The position numbers were made by a program, and so were the translations under genes. A stretch of 64,000 bases of DNA from Rhodoblastus acidophilus. GTDB taxonomy: Bacteria > Pseudomonadota > Alphaproteobacteria > Rhizobiales > Beijerinckiaceae. Numbering within the stretch: position 1 is the first letter of the stretch; each line of letters begins with the position of its first letter. Where the stretch lies: contig NZ_WNKS01000001.1 of NCBI RefSeq assembly GCF_009720655.1, forward strand, positions 372,001 through 436,000, in the 5' to 3' direction. Positions 20,438-28,138 of the stretch are shown here, one piece after another. The notes below the pieces were generated by a model. The model did no database searches, was not told the origin of the DNA, and saw nothing but the letters and a program-made list of their open reading frames with translations.

Positions 20438-22147
20438 CTAAAAAGTCTTTCCCCCGAGCATCAGGACGTGCTCGACGATGGGGCCAAGGGCGAGAGCGGG
20501 GAAGAACTGCAAGCCGCCGACGATGAGGATCACGCCGACGAGCAGGCCGACGAACAGGCCGCCATCGGTCGGGAAGGTCCCGAGGCCGGGCGCGCTCCTC
20601 TTCTTGGCGGCGATGGAGCCGGCCATGGCCATCACCGGGATCACATAGCCGAAGCGGCCCATCACCATGGCGATGCCGGTGGTGGTGTTGAACCAGGGCG
20701 TGTTGGCGCTGAGGCCGGCGAAGGCGGAGCCGTTGTTGCCAGCCGCCGACGTGTAGGCGTAGAGCAGTTCCGAAAGGCCGTGCGGGCCCTGATTGGCGAG
20801 GCTGCTCAGCGCCGAAGGCAGCACCGCCGCAACGGCGGAAAAGCCCAGGATCGCCAAGGGCAGGATCAAGACCGCCAGCATGGCGAGCTTGATCTCGCGC
20901 GCCTCGATCTTCTTGCCCAAGAATTCCGGCGTGCGCCCGACCATCAGCCCGGCGATGAACACGGAAAGCACCGCGAAAACCACCAGCCCGTATAGCCCGG
21001 AGCCGACGCCGCCCGGCAGGACCTCGCCGAGCTGGATGAGGAACATCGGGACGAAGCCTCCCAGCGGGGTGAGCGAGTCATGCATGGCGTTGACCGCGCC
21101 GCAGGACAGGCCCGTGGTTACGGCCACGTAAAGCGCGGTCAGCGCCTGGCCGAAGCGCACTTCCTTGCCTTCGACATTGCCTTGCGCGGGATCGAGACCG
21201 AGGGCCGTCAGCATCGGATTCCCGGCGGTCTCGGCGATATAGACGACCGCGACGCCGCCGATGAGGATCACGCCCACGGCGCCGAGCAGCGCCCAGCCCT
21301 GCCGCTCGGCGCCCACCATCTTGCCGAACATGATCAGCAAGGCGGCGGAGACGGTGAGCATCGACCAGATTTGCAGGATGTTTGAAAAAGCGTTCGGATT
21401 TTCGAAGGGGTGCGCGGCATTGGCGTTGAAAAAGCCGCCGCCATTGGTTCCAAGCTGCTTGATCGCCTCCTGGCTGGCCATCGGTCCCATGGCGATGGTT
21501 TGTTTCGCGCCTTCCAGCGTTGTCGCATCCACGGCGCCGGTGAGCGTCTGCGGGACGCCTGTCGCGATGAAGGCGAGCGCGACGAGGATGGCGAGCGGCA
21601 GCAGCACATAGAGCGTTGCGCGGGTGAGATCGACCCAGAAATTGCCGAGCGTCGCCGCGCTCGCTCGCGAGAACGCGCGGGTGACCGCCAGCGCCAGGGC
21701 GATGCCGGTCGCGGCCGACAAGAAATTATGCACGGCGAGGCCGGCCATTTGAGAAAAATGGCTCATGGTGGTTTCGCCGCCGTAAGCCTGCCAGTTGGTG
21801 TTGGTGAGGAAGCTGATCGCCGTGTTGAAGGCGAGGTCCGGCGGGACCCCGTCGAAACCCTGCGGATTAAACGGCAGATACGCCTGCAATCGCAGGATCG
21901 CGTAAAGCGAGGCGAAGCCCAGCGCGGAAAATGTGAGCATGGCCAGCGTATAGGCGAGCCAGCTCTGCTCCCTGTCCGGCGCCACGCCGGCGAGCCGGTA
22001 AAAACCGCGCTCGATCCGGCCGAGGACCGGCGAGGCGAAGCTGCGCCGTCCCTCGAACACCGTGGCCATGTAAAGACCGAGCGGCCTGACCGCGACCAGC
22101 ACGAGGCCGAGGACCAGGCCGATTTGCAGCCATCCGTTAAGTGTCAT
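20438..22147 (-). CDS. kdpA: KdpA, K+-transporting subunit
   Basis: This 569-aa membrane subunit of the high-affinity K+ pump has about 10 helices and four selectivity-loop repeats, including [58 protein letters not shown] and [12 protein letters not shown]. It starts 15 bp after kdpF and ends 11 bp before kdpB. Length and motifs are complete. Confidence 0.96.
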   Translation of the reverse strand: MTLNGWLQIGLVLGLVLVAVRPLGLYMATVFEGRRSFASPVLGRIERGFYRLAGVAPDREQSWLAYTLAMLTFSALGFASLYAILRLQAYLPFNPQGFDGVPPDLAFNTAISFLTNTNWQAYGGETTMSHFSQMAGLAVHNFLSAATGIALALAVTRAFSRASAATLGNFWVDLTRATLYVLLPLAILVALAFIATGVPQTLTGAVDATTLEGAKQTIAMGPMASQEAIKQLGTNGGGFFNANAAHPFENPNAFSNILQIWSMLTVSAALLIMFGKMVGAERQGWALLGAVGVILIGGVAVVYIAETAGNPMLTALGLDPAQGNVEGKEVRFGQALTALYVAVTTGLSCGAVNAMHDSLTPLGGFVPMFLIQLGEVLPGGVGSGLYGLVVFAVLSVFIAGLMVGRTPEFLGKKIEAREIKLAMLAVLILPLAILGFSAVAAVLPSALSSLANQGPHGLSELLYAYTSAAGNNGSAFAGLSANTPWFNTTTGIAMVMGRFGYVIPVMAMAGSIAAKKRSAPGLGTFPTDGGLFVGLLVGVILIVGGLQFFPALALGPIVEHVLMLGGKTF

Positions 22148-22162
22148 GGGAAGCTCCCAGGG

Positions 22163-22249
22163 TCAGAAGCGTTCGGGCTTGAGCAGCGCGAGAACGAGAT
22201 AGGCGCTTAAGGCCAAAGCGACGAAGAGACCGGCGAGCGGTTCGAACAT
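22163..22249 (-). CDS. kdpF: KdpF, K+-ATPase small subunit (28 aa)
   Basis: This short ORF (begins MFEPLAG and ends in PERF) is a single membrane helix with the typical KdpF ending LLKPERF. GGGAGG lies 5 bases before its ATG. It ends 15 bp before kdpA, the conserved place for kdpF. Known role: stabilises the KdpABC complex as a lipid-like subunit. It is too short for normal gene calling. Confidence 0.9.
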   Translation of the reverse strand: MFEPLAGLFVALALSAYLVLALLKPERF

Positions 22250-22260
22250 GGCCGCCTCCC

Positions 22261-22344
22261 TCAAGCGCGTGTGAGCGCGTGCGCGTAAAGCGCCATGACG
22301 CCGATCAGACTTAAGCCCAGAAGGATGAAAAGCGCGTCAGACAT
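22261..22344 (-). CDS. Small membrane protein upstream of kdpF (27 aa)
   Basis: ATG at 22344 is preceded by AAGGAG seven bases upstream. The product (begins MSDALFILLGL and ends LTRA) is one hydrophobic helix with a basic tail. Its stop is 11 bp before kdpF, so it reads as the first gene of the kdp operon. KdpF itself is the next gene, so this is an additional helix. I recall similar ORFs ahead of kdpF in other alphaproteobacteria but no assigned function. It could be an extra small subunit or a leader peptide. Confidence 0.6.
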   Translation of the reverse strand: MSDALFILLGLSLIGVMALYAHALTRA

Positions 22345-22705
22345 GGTTTCGCTCCTTTATGTCCATGGAGCGGAGAATGGCGCCGCGCGGCGTAAGGCTT
22401 CCATGTGGAAGGCGCCTCCCGCGAATAAGGAAAACGTAAAGATCGAGGCGGGCGCGTTAAAGTCGGCGGCCCGCGGGCTGGTCTGCGCCTGCGAGCGGTT
22501 GGCGTGATCCTGTTCCGGCGTCGGGTTCAGGTCGACGCCGGGCGTCTTTCTCCGCTGCCGCCGTCGCAATCGCAGCCTGGACTGTCATTCCTTCCGAAAC
22601 CGGGAAAAAATACATGGATTTCGCGAATTGAGCGCAGCCCTCTTGAGCTGTACCCATTCGCCCAGCCAAACGCGACTTGAACGGAACACAATGAAAGGCG
22701 CAACA
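22345..22705. other. Divergent kdp / mos intergenic region (361 bp)
   Basis: This spacer holds the promoters of the kdp operon (minus) and the mos operon (plus). On the kdp side there is an AT-richer run (reading TTTACGTTTTCCTTATT on the minus strand, 22425-22441) that could include a KdpE site, but it is not a clear match. On the mos side, AAAAAATACATGG near 22605 is the only AT-rich stretch. I saw no convincing ModE palindrome, no ORF with a good ribosome binding site and no repeat. Confidence 0.4.
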
Positions 22706-23518
22706 ATGAGCAACACCAATTCGGAGCTTGAAACGCTCCTGATGCAGCGGTCGCTGACCGACGTCGAACTGCTGGCCGCGGCCAGCGCAGCGTCGAATTA
22801 TCGCATCCTGCCCGACGCCACCGTGATCAAGATCGGCGGCCAGAGCGTGATCGATCGGGGGCGCTCCGCCGTCTATCCGCTGGTCGACGAGATCGTCGCC
22901 GTGCGCAAGAACCACAAGCTGCTGATCGGCACCGGCGCCGGCACCCGCGCCCGCCACCTCTATTCGATCGCGGCCGGCTTGAACCTGCCGGCGGGCGTGC
23001 TGTCGCAGCTCGGCTCGTCCGTCGCCGACCAGAACGCCGTCATGCTCGGCCAGCTCCTCGCCAAATACGGGATCACGGTTGTCTCGGGCGCGGGACTGTC
23101 GGCCATGCCGCTTTCGCTCGCCGAGGTCAACGCGGTCGTGTTCAGCGGCATGCCGCCCTACGCGATGTGGATGCGGCCGGCCGCCGAGGGTGTGATTCCG
23201 CCCTACCGCACCGACGCCGGCTGCTACCTGCTGGCCGAACAGTTCGGCTGCAAGCAGATGATTTTCGTCAAGGACGAAAACGGCCTCTACACCGCCAATC
23301 CCAAGACCGACAAGACCGCGACGTTCATTCCGAAAATCTCGGTCGACGAGATGAAGGCGAAGGGCCTGCACGATTCCATCCTGGAATTCCCCGTGCTCGA
23401 CCTCATCCAGCAGGCGACGCATGTGCGCGAGGTCCAGGTGATCAACGGCCTCGTGCCCGGCAATCTCACCCGCGCGCTCGCCGGCGAGCACGTCGGCACC
23501 ATCATCACCGCGAATTGA
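22706..23518 (+). CDS. mosB: Molybdenum storage protein beta subunit MosB
   Basis: This 270-aa amino-acid-kinase-fold protein closely matches, from memory, the Azotobacter vinelandii MoSto beta subunit: SELETLLMQRSLTD, ATVIKIGGQSVIDRG, LLIGTGAGTRARHLYSIAAGL and MPPYAMWMRPAAEG. The MosA/MosB heterohexamer stores about a hundred Mo atoms as polyoxomolybdate clusters using ATP. An in-frame ATG at 22691 exists, but ATG at 22706 has AAAGG upstream and gives exactly the length of the known protein. It lies 12 bp upstream of mosA. Its presence suggests nitrogen fixation elsewhere in the genome (inference). Confidence 0.95.
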   Translation: MSNTNSELETLLMQRSLTDVELLAAASAASNYRILPDATVIKIGGQSVIDRGRSAVYPLVDEIVAVRKNHKLLIGTGAGTRARHLYSIAAGLNLPAGVLSQLGSSVADQNAVMLGQLLAKYGITVVSGAGLSAMPLSLAEVNAVVFSGMPPYAMWMRPAAEGVIPPYRTDAGCYLLAEQFGCKQMIFVKDENGLYTANPKTDKTATFIPKISVDEMKAKGLHDSILEFPVLDLIQQATHVREVQVINGLVPGNLTRALAGEHVGTIITAN

Positions 23519-23530
23519 GAGACTGAGACC

Positions 23531-24352
23531 ATGACCGACGCCATCAAGCACGTCTCTTCCGCGCTGGCGCGCCAGACCCTTCAGGACGCCAGCCTGACCC
23601 GCCCCGTCGCCGGGGTGCTCCCCATCCGCCTGCTGCCCTGGCTGCAAGTGGTCAAGATCGGCGGCCGCATCATGGATCGCGGCGCAAGCGCGATCCTGCC
23701 GCTGGTCGAGGAAATCCGAAAGCTGCTGCCGGAGCACCGGCTGCTGATTCTGACCGGCGCTGGCGTGCGTGCGCGCCACCTCTACGGCGTCGGCCTCGAC
23801 CTCGGCCTGCCCGTGGGGTCGTTGTCCCCGCTCGCCGCCAGCGAAGCCGGCCAGAACGGCCACATCCTCGCCTCGATGCTGGCGCCGGAGGGCGTGTCCT
23901 ATATCGAGCATCCGACCGTCGCCAGCCAGTTGGCGATCCATCTCGCCGCCGCCCGGGCCGTGGTGGGCAGCGCCTTCCCGCCCTATCACCACCATGAATT
24001 CCCGGGCTCGCGCATTCCCACCCACCGCGCCGATACCGGCGCCTTCCTGGTCGCCGACGCGCTCGGCGCGGCCGGCCTGACCATCGTCGAGGATGTGGAC
24101 GGGATTTTCGACGCCGACCCGAACGGGGCGGACAGCGCCAAGGCGAAGCTGGTCAAGGACGTCAGCTTCGCCGAACTGGCCAAGGTTTCGGGCACGCTGC
24201 CGGTCGACCGCGCGATGCTCGATGTGATGGCGACGGCGCGCAACATCGACCGGGTGCAGGTGGTGAACGGCCTGATTCCCGGCCGCCTGACCGCCGCGCT
24301 GCGCGGCGACCACGTCGGCACCATCGTCCGCACCGGCGCGCGCGGCGCGTGA
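23531..24352 (+). CDS. mosA: Molybdenum storage protein alpha subunit MosA
   Basis: This 273-aa partner of MosB has an amino-acid kinase fold ([81 protein letters not shown]). The [11 protein letters not shown] stretch near residue 155 contains His residues of the kind that nucleate polyoxomolybdate clusters in MoSto. It sits 12 bp after mosB, so the two are co-translated. A GC-rich hairpin (24377-24399) follows without a T-tract. Confidence 0.95.
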   Translation: MTDAIKHVSSALARQTLQDASLTRPVAGVLPIRLLPWLQVVKIGGRIMDRGASAILPLVEEIRKLLPEHRLLILTGAGVRARHLYGVGLDLGLPVGSLSPLAASEAGQNGHILASMLAPEGVSYIEHPTVASQLAIHLAAARAVVGSAFPPYHHHEFPGSRIPTHRADTGAFLVADALGAAGLTIVEDVDGIFDADPNGADSAKAKLVKDVSFAELAKVSGTLPVDRAMLDVMATARNIDRVQVVNGLIPGRLTAALRGDHVGTIVRTGARGA

Positions 24353-24376
24353 GCGCGGGGACTATGACGCCAAATT

Positions 24377-24399
24377 GGCCCCGCCGCGCTGGCGGGGCC
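24377..24399. terminator. GC-rich hairpin after mosA
   Basis: The stem GGCCCCGCC / GGCGGGGCC with a five-base loop lies between mosA and the convergent TonB-receptor remnant. There is no following T-run on either strand, so it may act as a 3' stabiliser or Rho-dependent end rather than a classical terminator. Confidence 0.5.
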
Positions 24400-24406
24400 A
24401 AGAAGG

Positions 24407-24720
24407 TCAGAACTTGACCGTCATGCCGCCATAAACCGTGCGCCCCAGGGCGGCGAGCGGCGTGTGCAGCAACGGGTTTGCGCCGGCCATCCAATCCGCG
24501 ATGTCCACGCCGCCCAGCGGCGCGTAATAGAGCTGGTCGGCCAGGTTTTCGACGCCGACGTCGAAGCGCAGGTTTTGATATTCATAGGAGCTTGCGCATG
24601 TTGACGATGGCGTAGGCGGGCGTTTCCGGCTCCAGGCGCAGGCTTTGGACCTCGGTCTTGGCGATGGAGGCGCGCAACTCCACCGCGCTGGCGAGCCTGC
24701 CGCCTCGGCGATCAGCCGTG
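24407..24720 (-). pseudogene. TonB-dependent receptor, C-terminal remnant with frameshift
   Basis: The last about 50 codons (stop at 24407) read as the end of a TonB-dependent outer-membrane receptor: YEYQNLRFDVGVENLADQLYY, then PLAALGRTVYGGMTVKF with the terminal Phe. Upstream, the homologous sequence (ASIAKTEVQSLRLEPETPAYAIVNMR) continues in a different frame. A one-base shift near 24595 (ATGCGCAAGCTCC) breaks it. The N-terminal plug and most of the barrel are missing; the upstream limit at about 24720 is where similarity fades, next to the VanX-like gene. It lies directly behind the Mo-storage genes, so it may once have been a metal or molybdophore receptor (inference). Confidence 0.75.
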
Positions 24721-24722
24721 AC

Positions 24723-25469
24723 TCATCGCGGCGGGATTTCGAAATCGAATTCCGACGCGAAGGGCGCATCGCGCAATTCGAAGTGCCACCATTCCATGGC
24801 GTAGGGCTTGAAACCGACCGACGCCATCAGCTCGCTCAGGAAGCGCCGATTGTCCGAAGCCGTCCGCGCGACCTCCGCATTGCCGACATTCGCCACGGGA
24901 TCGAAACAGTCGTAACCCGAGCCGAAATCGATCGTCCCGTCGTCGAGTCGCTCCCCCTTGGGCAGAATGCAGGAGACGGATTTTTTCGCGGTCGAATCGA
25001 ATGCGGCGCCAACGGCAATGATGCCGACATCCACCGTGCCGCCGAGCGAATGTCTTGATCGCGCGGCGATGTAGCCGAGCGGGACCAGTCGCGTCTTTTC
25101 GATGCGGGGGAAGAACTCGGCCTTCATCCGCTGGTCCGGGTCCGTGGTCCATCGCACGAAATCCCGGACGGCGCGCGCGGGCCGATAGCAATCCCAGACG
25201 ATGAGAGACAGGTTTTGTCCGGCGAGCTTTTCCTGCGCCTTCTTCAGCGCGGCGGCGGCGGGTTCGGCGAGGACGCATTCCGCCGCGTGATAGCCATCGG
25301 CGGGACGCGCAAGAAAATTGTGCGAGCCGGCATATCGGATGTCCTGAACGATGCTCGGGTCGACATCGCGCAGATAGACAAAACCTTTTGGCAGGGGGGC
25401 GGCGCATCCGGCATCGCCAGCCAGCAGGCCGAACGCCAGTGTCCAGACGAAAGGGTTCTTGGTTTGCAT
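24723..25469 (-). CDS. D-Ala-D-Ala dipeptidase, VanX/DdpX-type (peptidase M15D)
   Basis: This 248-aa zinc peptidase has an N-terminal signal peptide whose Cys (GDAGCAAP) could make it a lipoprotein. Catalytic motifs are visible: SRHSLGGTVDVGI (SxHxxGxxxD, two zinc ligands) and MEWWHFE (catalytic Glu and third His ligand). The core pattern IVWDCYRPARAV matches VanX-like enzymes. Chromosomal members act in peptidoglycan dipeptide turnover rather than vancomycin resistance; no van regulators lie nearby. Confidence 0.9.
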   Translation of the reverse strand: MQTKNPFVWTLAFGLLAGDAGCAAPLPKGFVYLRDVDPSIVQDIRYAGSHNFLARPADGYHAAECVLAEPAAAALKKAQEKLAGQNLSLIVWDCYRPARAVRDFVRWTTDPDQRMKAEFFPRIEKTRLVPLGYIAARSRHSLGGTVDVGIIAVGAAFDSTAKKSVSCILPKGERLDDGTIDFGSGYDCFDPVANVGNAEVARTASDNRRFLSELMASVGFKPYAMEWWHFELRDAPFASEFDFEIPPR

Positions 25470-25557
25470 GGAAGGCGCGACCTCAAGCGTCGATCATGGA
25501 CAAACGCTATCCAACATTTGATCGCGCGCCAAGAAGGGGCGGCGCGCGACCAAAAAC

Positions 25558-26091
25558 TCACCGCGCGAACCAGATGCGCCGGAAGGCGGCGTCGCGGCGA
25601 ACAAAATGGTGGTAGAGCGCGGCGGCGACGTGGAGGCCGAGAAGCGCGACCAGGAGACGCGCGCCCAATCCATGCGGAACGCGCGGAGGGACGCGCCAGA
25701 AGTCGGGCAGGGCGGACACGTCCGTCGAAAAAATTTGCGACGCCGCGCCGGTGGCGACGGTCATGCCGACGCCGCTCGCGACCATGCCGAGAATAACCAC
25801 ATACAGCAGGACATGGACGATGCGCGCCAGTCGCTCCTGCAAGGGGGGGAAGCCAAGCGCCGCCGGCTTGGCGTCGAAGCTCAGCCACCACAGAATTCGA
25901 AACGCCGTCAGCGCAAGGACAACAAGGGCGACGGGCAGATGCAGGCGCAGCAGCGCGGCCTTGGCGGCGGGGTCGTGGAGGCCGGCGGCGCGGAACCCTG
26001 AATAGAGCAAGACCAGGATCAGCAGCGCGGAGAGCCAATGGATCGAAACCGCGACGGCGCCGTATCGGTCGGACGAACTTTTGATCGCCAT
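25558..26091 (-). CDS. Cytochrome b561-family membrane protein
   Basis: This 177-aa protein has four hydrophobic helices and His residues in helices 1, 2, 3 and 4 (SIHWLSALL, LRLHLPVALV, RIVHVLLYVVI, LGLHVAALYHHF-like), as in bacterial di-haem b561 / YceJ proteins. It likely passes electrons between quinol and a periplasmic acceptor. It follows the membrane protein at 26120 and a MarR regulator on the same strand, probably one unit. A GC-rich hairpin without a T-tract lies just downstream (25520-25550). Confidence 0.85.
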   Translation of the reverse strand: MAIKSSSDRYGAVAVSIHWLSALLILVLLYSGFRAAGLHDPAAKAALLRLHLPVALVVLALTAFRILWWLSFDAKPAALGFPPLQERLARIVHVLLYVVILGMVASGVGMTVATGAASQIFSTDVSALPDFWRVPPRVPHGLGARLLVALLGLHVAAALYHHFVRRDAAFRRIWFAR

Positions 26092-26119
26092 GACAAAGAT
26101 CCTTTGCGTTTGGAGACAA

Positions 26120-26572
26120 TCATTTCACTTGACCCGGCGCGCCGAAGCGCCGGGTCAGCGCAAGACCGTCGCGGATGTTGAGGCCGAGCAGGGTGAGGTT
26201 GATCGCGCCGGCCAAGAGTTCGACGCCCTGAACAAGGGCAAAGGTTTGATCGAACACGCCCGCGCTCGCCCGCTGTTGCAGGAAAATCGCGCAGGGAACC
26301 AGCACGAGCAGGCCGTTCAAGGCGATGAAGGGCATCCGCCGCCGCTTCCCCGCAATGGTCGGATTCGCCGACGCGCCGCCGAGTTTGAAACCGCTGGCGC
26401 CGGCGAAGGCGATGGACGGGATCAGCAAGGCCAGGCCCCAGAGGATGGCGAGCTTGACCGCGGCGATCCTGGCGTGATCGCCGCCGAATTCGACGATGAC
26501 CGTTGAGGTCCAGAACGCGAGGATGGTGATGAAGGCGATGATTCCGGCGATGGGGTGCAGTTTCCTGATCAT
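26120..26572 (-). CDS. Conserved membrane protein of unknown function (150 aa)
   Basis: Four hydrophobic helices are visible (about residues 10-28, 40-58, 78-98, 112-132), with HPIAGIIAFITILAFWTST at the start and a basic loop GKRRRMPF in the middle. I do not recognise a named domain. Its start overlaps the end of the marR-like gene by 4 bases (ATGA), and it is followed by cytochrome b561, so it may serve the same redox function. Confidence 0.7.
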   Translation of the reverse strand: MIRKLHPIAGIIAFITILAFWTSTVIVEFGGDHARIAAVKLAILWGLALLIPSIAFAGASGFKLGGASANPTIAGKRRRMPFIALNGLLVLVPCAIFLQQRASAGVFDQTFALVQGVELLAGAINLTLLGLNIRDGLALTRRFGAPGQVK

Positions 26573-27036
26573 TCGGAGCTCCTGTCATGGTCTTCCAGCC
26601 GCGCGCGCAGCGCGGCCAGGTTTTCCGTGGTTTGCTGAAGCCGATGCGCATCGAGCCAGGTCAGCAAGGCGTCGGCGACCGGAAGCCAGAGCGCGCTGGC
26701 TTTTTCGAAAACGTCCTCGCCGCGCGGCGTCATCACCACCAGCTTGGCGCGCTTGTGGGCGGGATTGGGTGCGAAGCCGACGAGGCCGGAGTCCGCGAGT
26801 TCATCGACAATTCGCTGCACGGACTGGCGCGCCAGCCCCATATTGTCGGCGAGGCGGGCGACGGGAAAGGTTCCGCCGCCGTGTGCGATCGACCCCAGGA
26901 CCTGCCAGCGGGCGCTGGTCAGGCCGAGCGGCTTGACCAGGGCGTCGCCGAATTTGATCAGGGCGCCGTTGAGCCGGAAAATTTCCAGCGCAAGGGCGTT
27001 GGCGGGGTGGTCGAAGGGAGGTTTTGTCTCGATCAT
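26569..27036 (-). CDS. MarR-family transcriptional regulator
   Basis: This is a 155-aa winged-helix repressor (LTSARWQVLGSIAHGGGTFPVARLADNMGLARQSVQRIVDELADSGLV...HKRAKLVVMT-type pattern) with the MarR dimerisation helices at both ends. Two ATG starts are possible, at 27036 (MIETK) and 27063 (MLPFW); neither has a Shine-Dalgarno sequence. A palindrome spanning 27036-27070 covers both starts and a TTGACA hexamer, consistent with autoregulation of a nearly leaderless message. It heads the unit with the membrane protein and cytochrome b561. Confidence 0.88.
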   Translation of the reverse strand: MIETKPPFDHPANALALEIFRLNGALIKFGDALVKPLGLTSARWQVLGSIAHGGGTFPVARLADNMGLARQSVQRIVDELADSGLVGFAPNPAHKRAKLVVMTPRGEDVFEKASALWLPVADALLTWLDAHRLQQTTENLAALRARLEDHDRSSE

Positions 27037-27070
27037 GACAGCGTACTGCCAAAATGGTAACATGCTGTCA
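27036..27070 (-). promoter_or_regulatory. Probable MarR operator and promoter
   Basis: The sequence TGACAGCGTAC...GTAACATGCTGTCA has outer arms TGACAGC / GCTGTCA that are perfect inverted repeats, with TAC / GTA inside. On the minus strand it contains TTGACA (27071-27066), a likely -35 box. Binding here would block transcription of the adjacent marR-like gene. The match to a MarR site is by position and symmetry, not by known consensus. Confidence 0.6.
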
Positions 27071-27345
27071 ATATGCGCGGCCGCGGATCATGCAGGCGCG
27101 GAGCCTCTTCCGCCGCGGCGACGGTCAGACGTGGTCGATGATGTCCGCAATGAATTGCCGCGCGATCGAGACGATCCGCCAATCGCCGGCGGGGCCGAGG
27201 ACGCGGTCGTCACCGCTGGCGCGGCGCGCAGATTGTGGATCGCAAATCGCGGTGGCAATGAATAGATTGGCTGGAGGAAGCCCATCGAATTTTCTCTGGA
27301 CCGCTGAAGCCCCATCCGGTTCGGCTGTCCTGAAAGGAGCCTGAG
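27071..27345. other. Intergenic region between marR-like and greA-like genes
   Basis: This spacer has no gene with a convincing start. On the minus strand, 27127-27252 reads openly (ending in GDWRIVSIARQFIADIIDHV before a stop), which could be the end of a decayed SnoaL/NTF2-like protein, but there is too little to be sure. AAAGGAG at its right edge serves the greA-like TTG start. Confidence 0.3.
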
Positions 27346-27828
27346 TTGAGCGTCGCCTTCACCAAGGAAGACAGTGCGGAAACCGCCTCGGAAACTTTGC
27401 TGCCCGACCGCCCGATTTCACCTCATCCCAACCTCGTCACGGCAAGGGGCTTGGCGGCGCTTGAGGCGCAACTCGAACAGGCGCGCGCGGCTTACGACGC
27501 CGCGCAGCAGATCGAGGATGTGAACGAGCGGCGGCGGCAGGCGGCCATCCCCTTGCGCGACATGCGCTATTTCGCGGCGAGAGTGCGGACCGCTCAGGTC
27601 GGGGCCGATCCCGTTTCGAGCGAGACCGTCGCCTTTGGCGGCACGGTGACGTTCCGACGCGAGGACGGCCGCGTGCAGACCTATCGCATCGTCGGCGAGG
27701 ATGAAGCCGACCCCAAGTCCGGCTCCATGTCCTTTGTCGCCCCGGTGGCGAAGGTTTTGCTCGGCAAGAGCGTGGGCGACGAGGTCGGCGCGTCCGGTCA
27801 GGAGCTCGAAATCATCAAGATTTCCTAA
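27346..27828 (+). CDS. GreA/GreB-family transcription elongation factor paralog
   Basis: This 160-aa protein starts with TTG, with AAAGGAG seven bases ahead. Residues about 30-75 form a coiled coil (LAALEAQLEQARAAYDAAQQIEDVNERRRQ) and residues about 80-158 the FKBP-like GreA C-terminal domain (VAFGGTVTFRREDGRVQTYRIVGEDEADPKSGSMSF, SPVA-like VAPVAKVLLGKSVGDEV). The shortened coiled coil differs from housekeeping GreA, so it may be an accessory Gre factor acting in the RNA polymerase secondary channel. An almost perfect hairpin overlaps its stop codon. Confidence 0.85.
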   Translation: MSVAFTKEDSAETASETLLPDRPISPHPNLVTARGLAALEAQLEQARAAYDAAQQIEDVNERRRQAAIPLRDMRYFAARVRTAQVGADPVSSETVAFGGTVTFRREDGRVQTYRIVGEDEADPKSGSMSFVAPVAKVLLGKSVGDEVGASGQELEIIKIS

Positions 27829-27864
27829 GCAAACATGCGTTGATCGCCCAACGAATGTTTGCTT
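27827..27864 (+). terminator. Long hairpin at the greA-like stop
   Basis: AAGCAAACATGCGTTG pairs with CAACGAATGTTTGCTT around a loop of about six bases, with a single mismatch in the stem. It begins inside the TAA stop. No T-run follows, so it resembles a mRNA 3'-end stem rather than a strong intrinsic terminator. The remaining spacer (27865-28138) shows no gene or motif I can support. Confidence 0.55.
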
Positions 27865-28138
27865 GGATTCCTTTGTTTTTGCAGGATTTTCATCCGAAAA
27901 CCGGGGGCTGCTTTTCGGAAATCCTGCTTAGGGGCGGCGTTTCCGCGCGGCGAGGCCTCTCTTGCCTGTGGCGACAGGTCGCAGGATGGTTGCGGGGGAG
28001 ACTTATTTCTTCGGTCCCGGAATCGGGTCAAGCTCATGCTGGCGACGCACGCGGGTATAAGGTCCAAATGAATGGAAGCCCGGCCAAGCGCTGCGACCGG
28101 TTGCGTTTCAGCAGCCGGGGAGCGGAGGTCCGACGTCC

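Noticed and set aside
22457-24313. 618-codon minus-strand frame opposite mosBA
   Set aside because: mosB and mosA match known proteins end to end; the antisense frame has no recognisable features.
27127-27252. Possible decayed SnoaL/NTF2-like fragment (minus strand)
   Set aside because: The readable stretch is about 40 codons without a start and with only weak resemblance; noted in the intergenic entry but not called.
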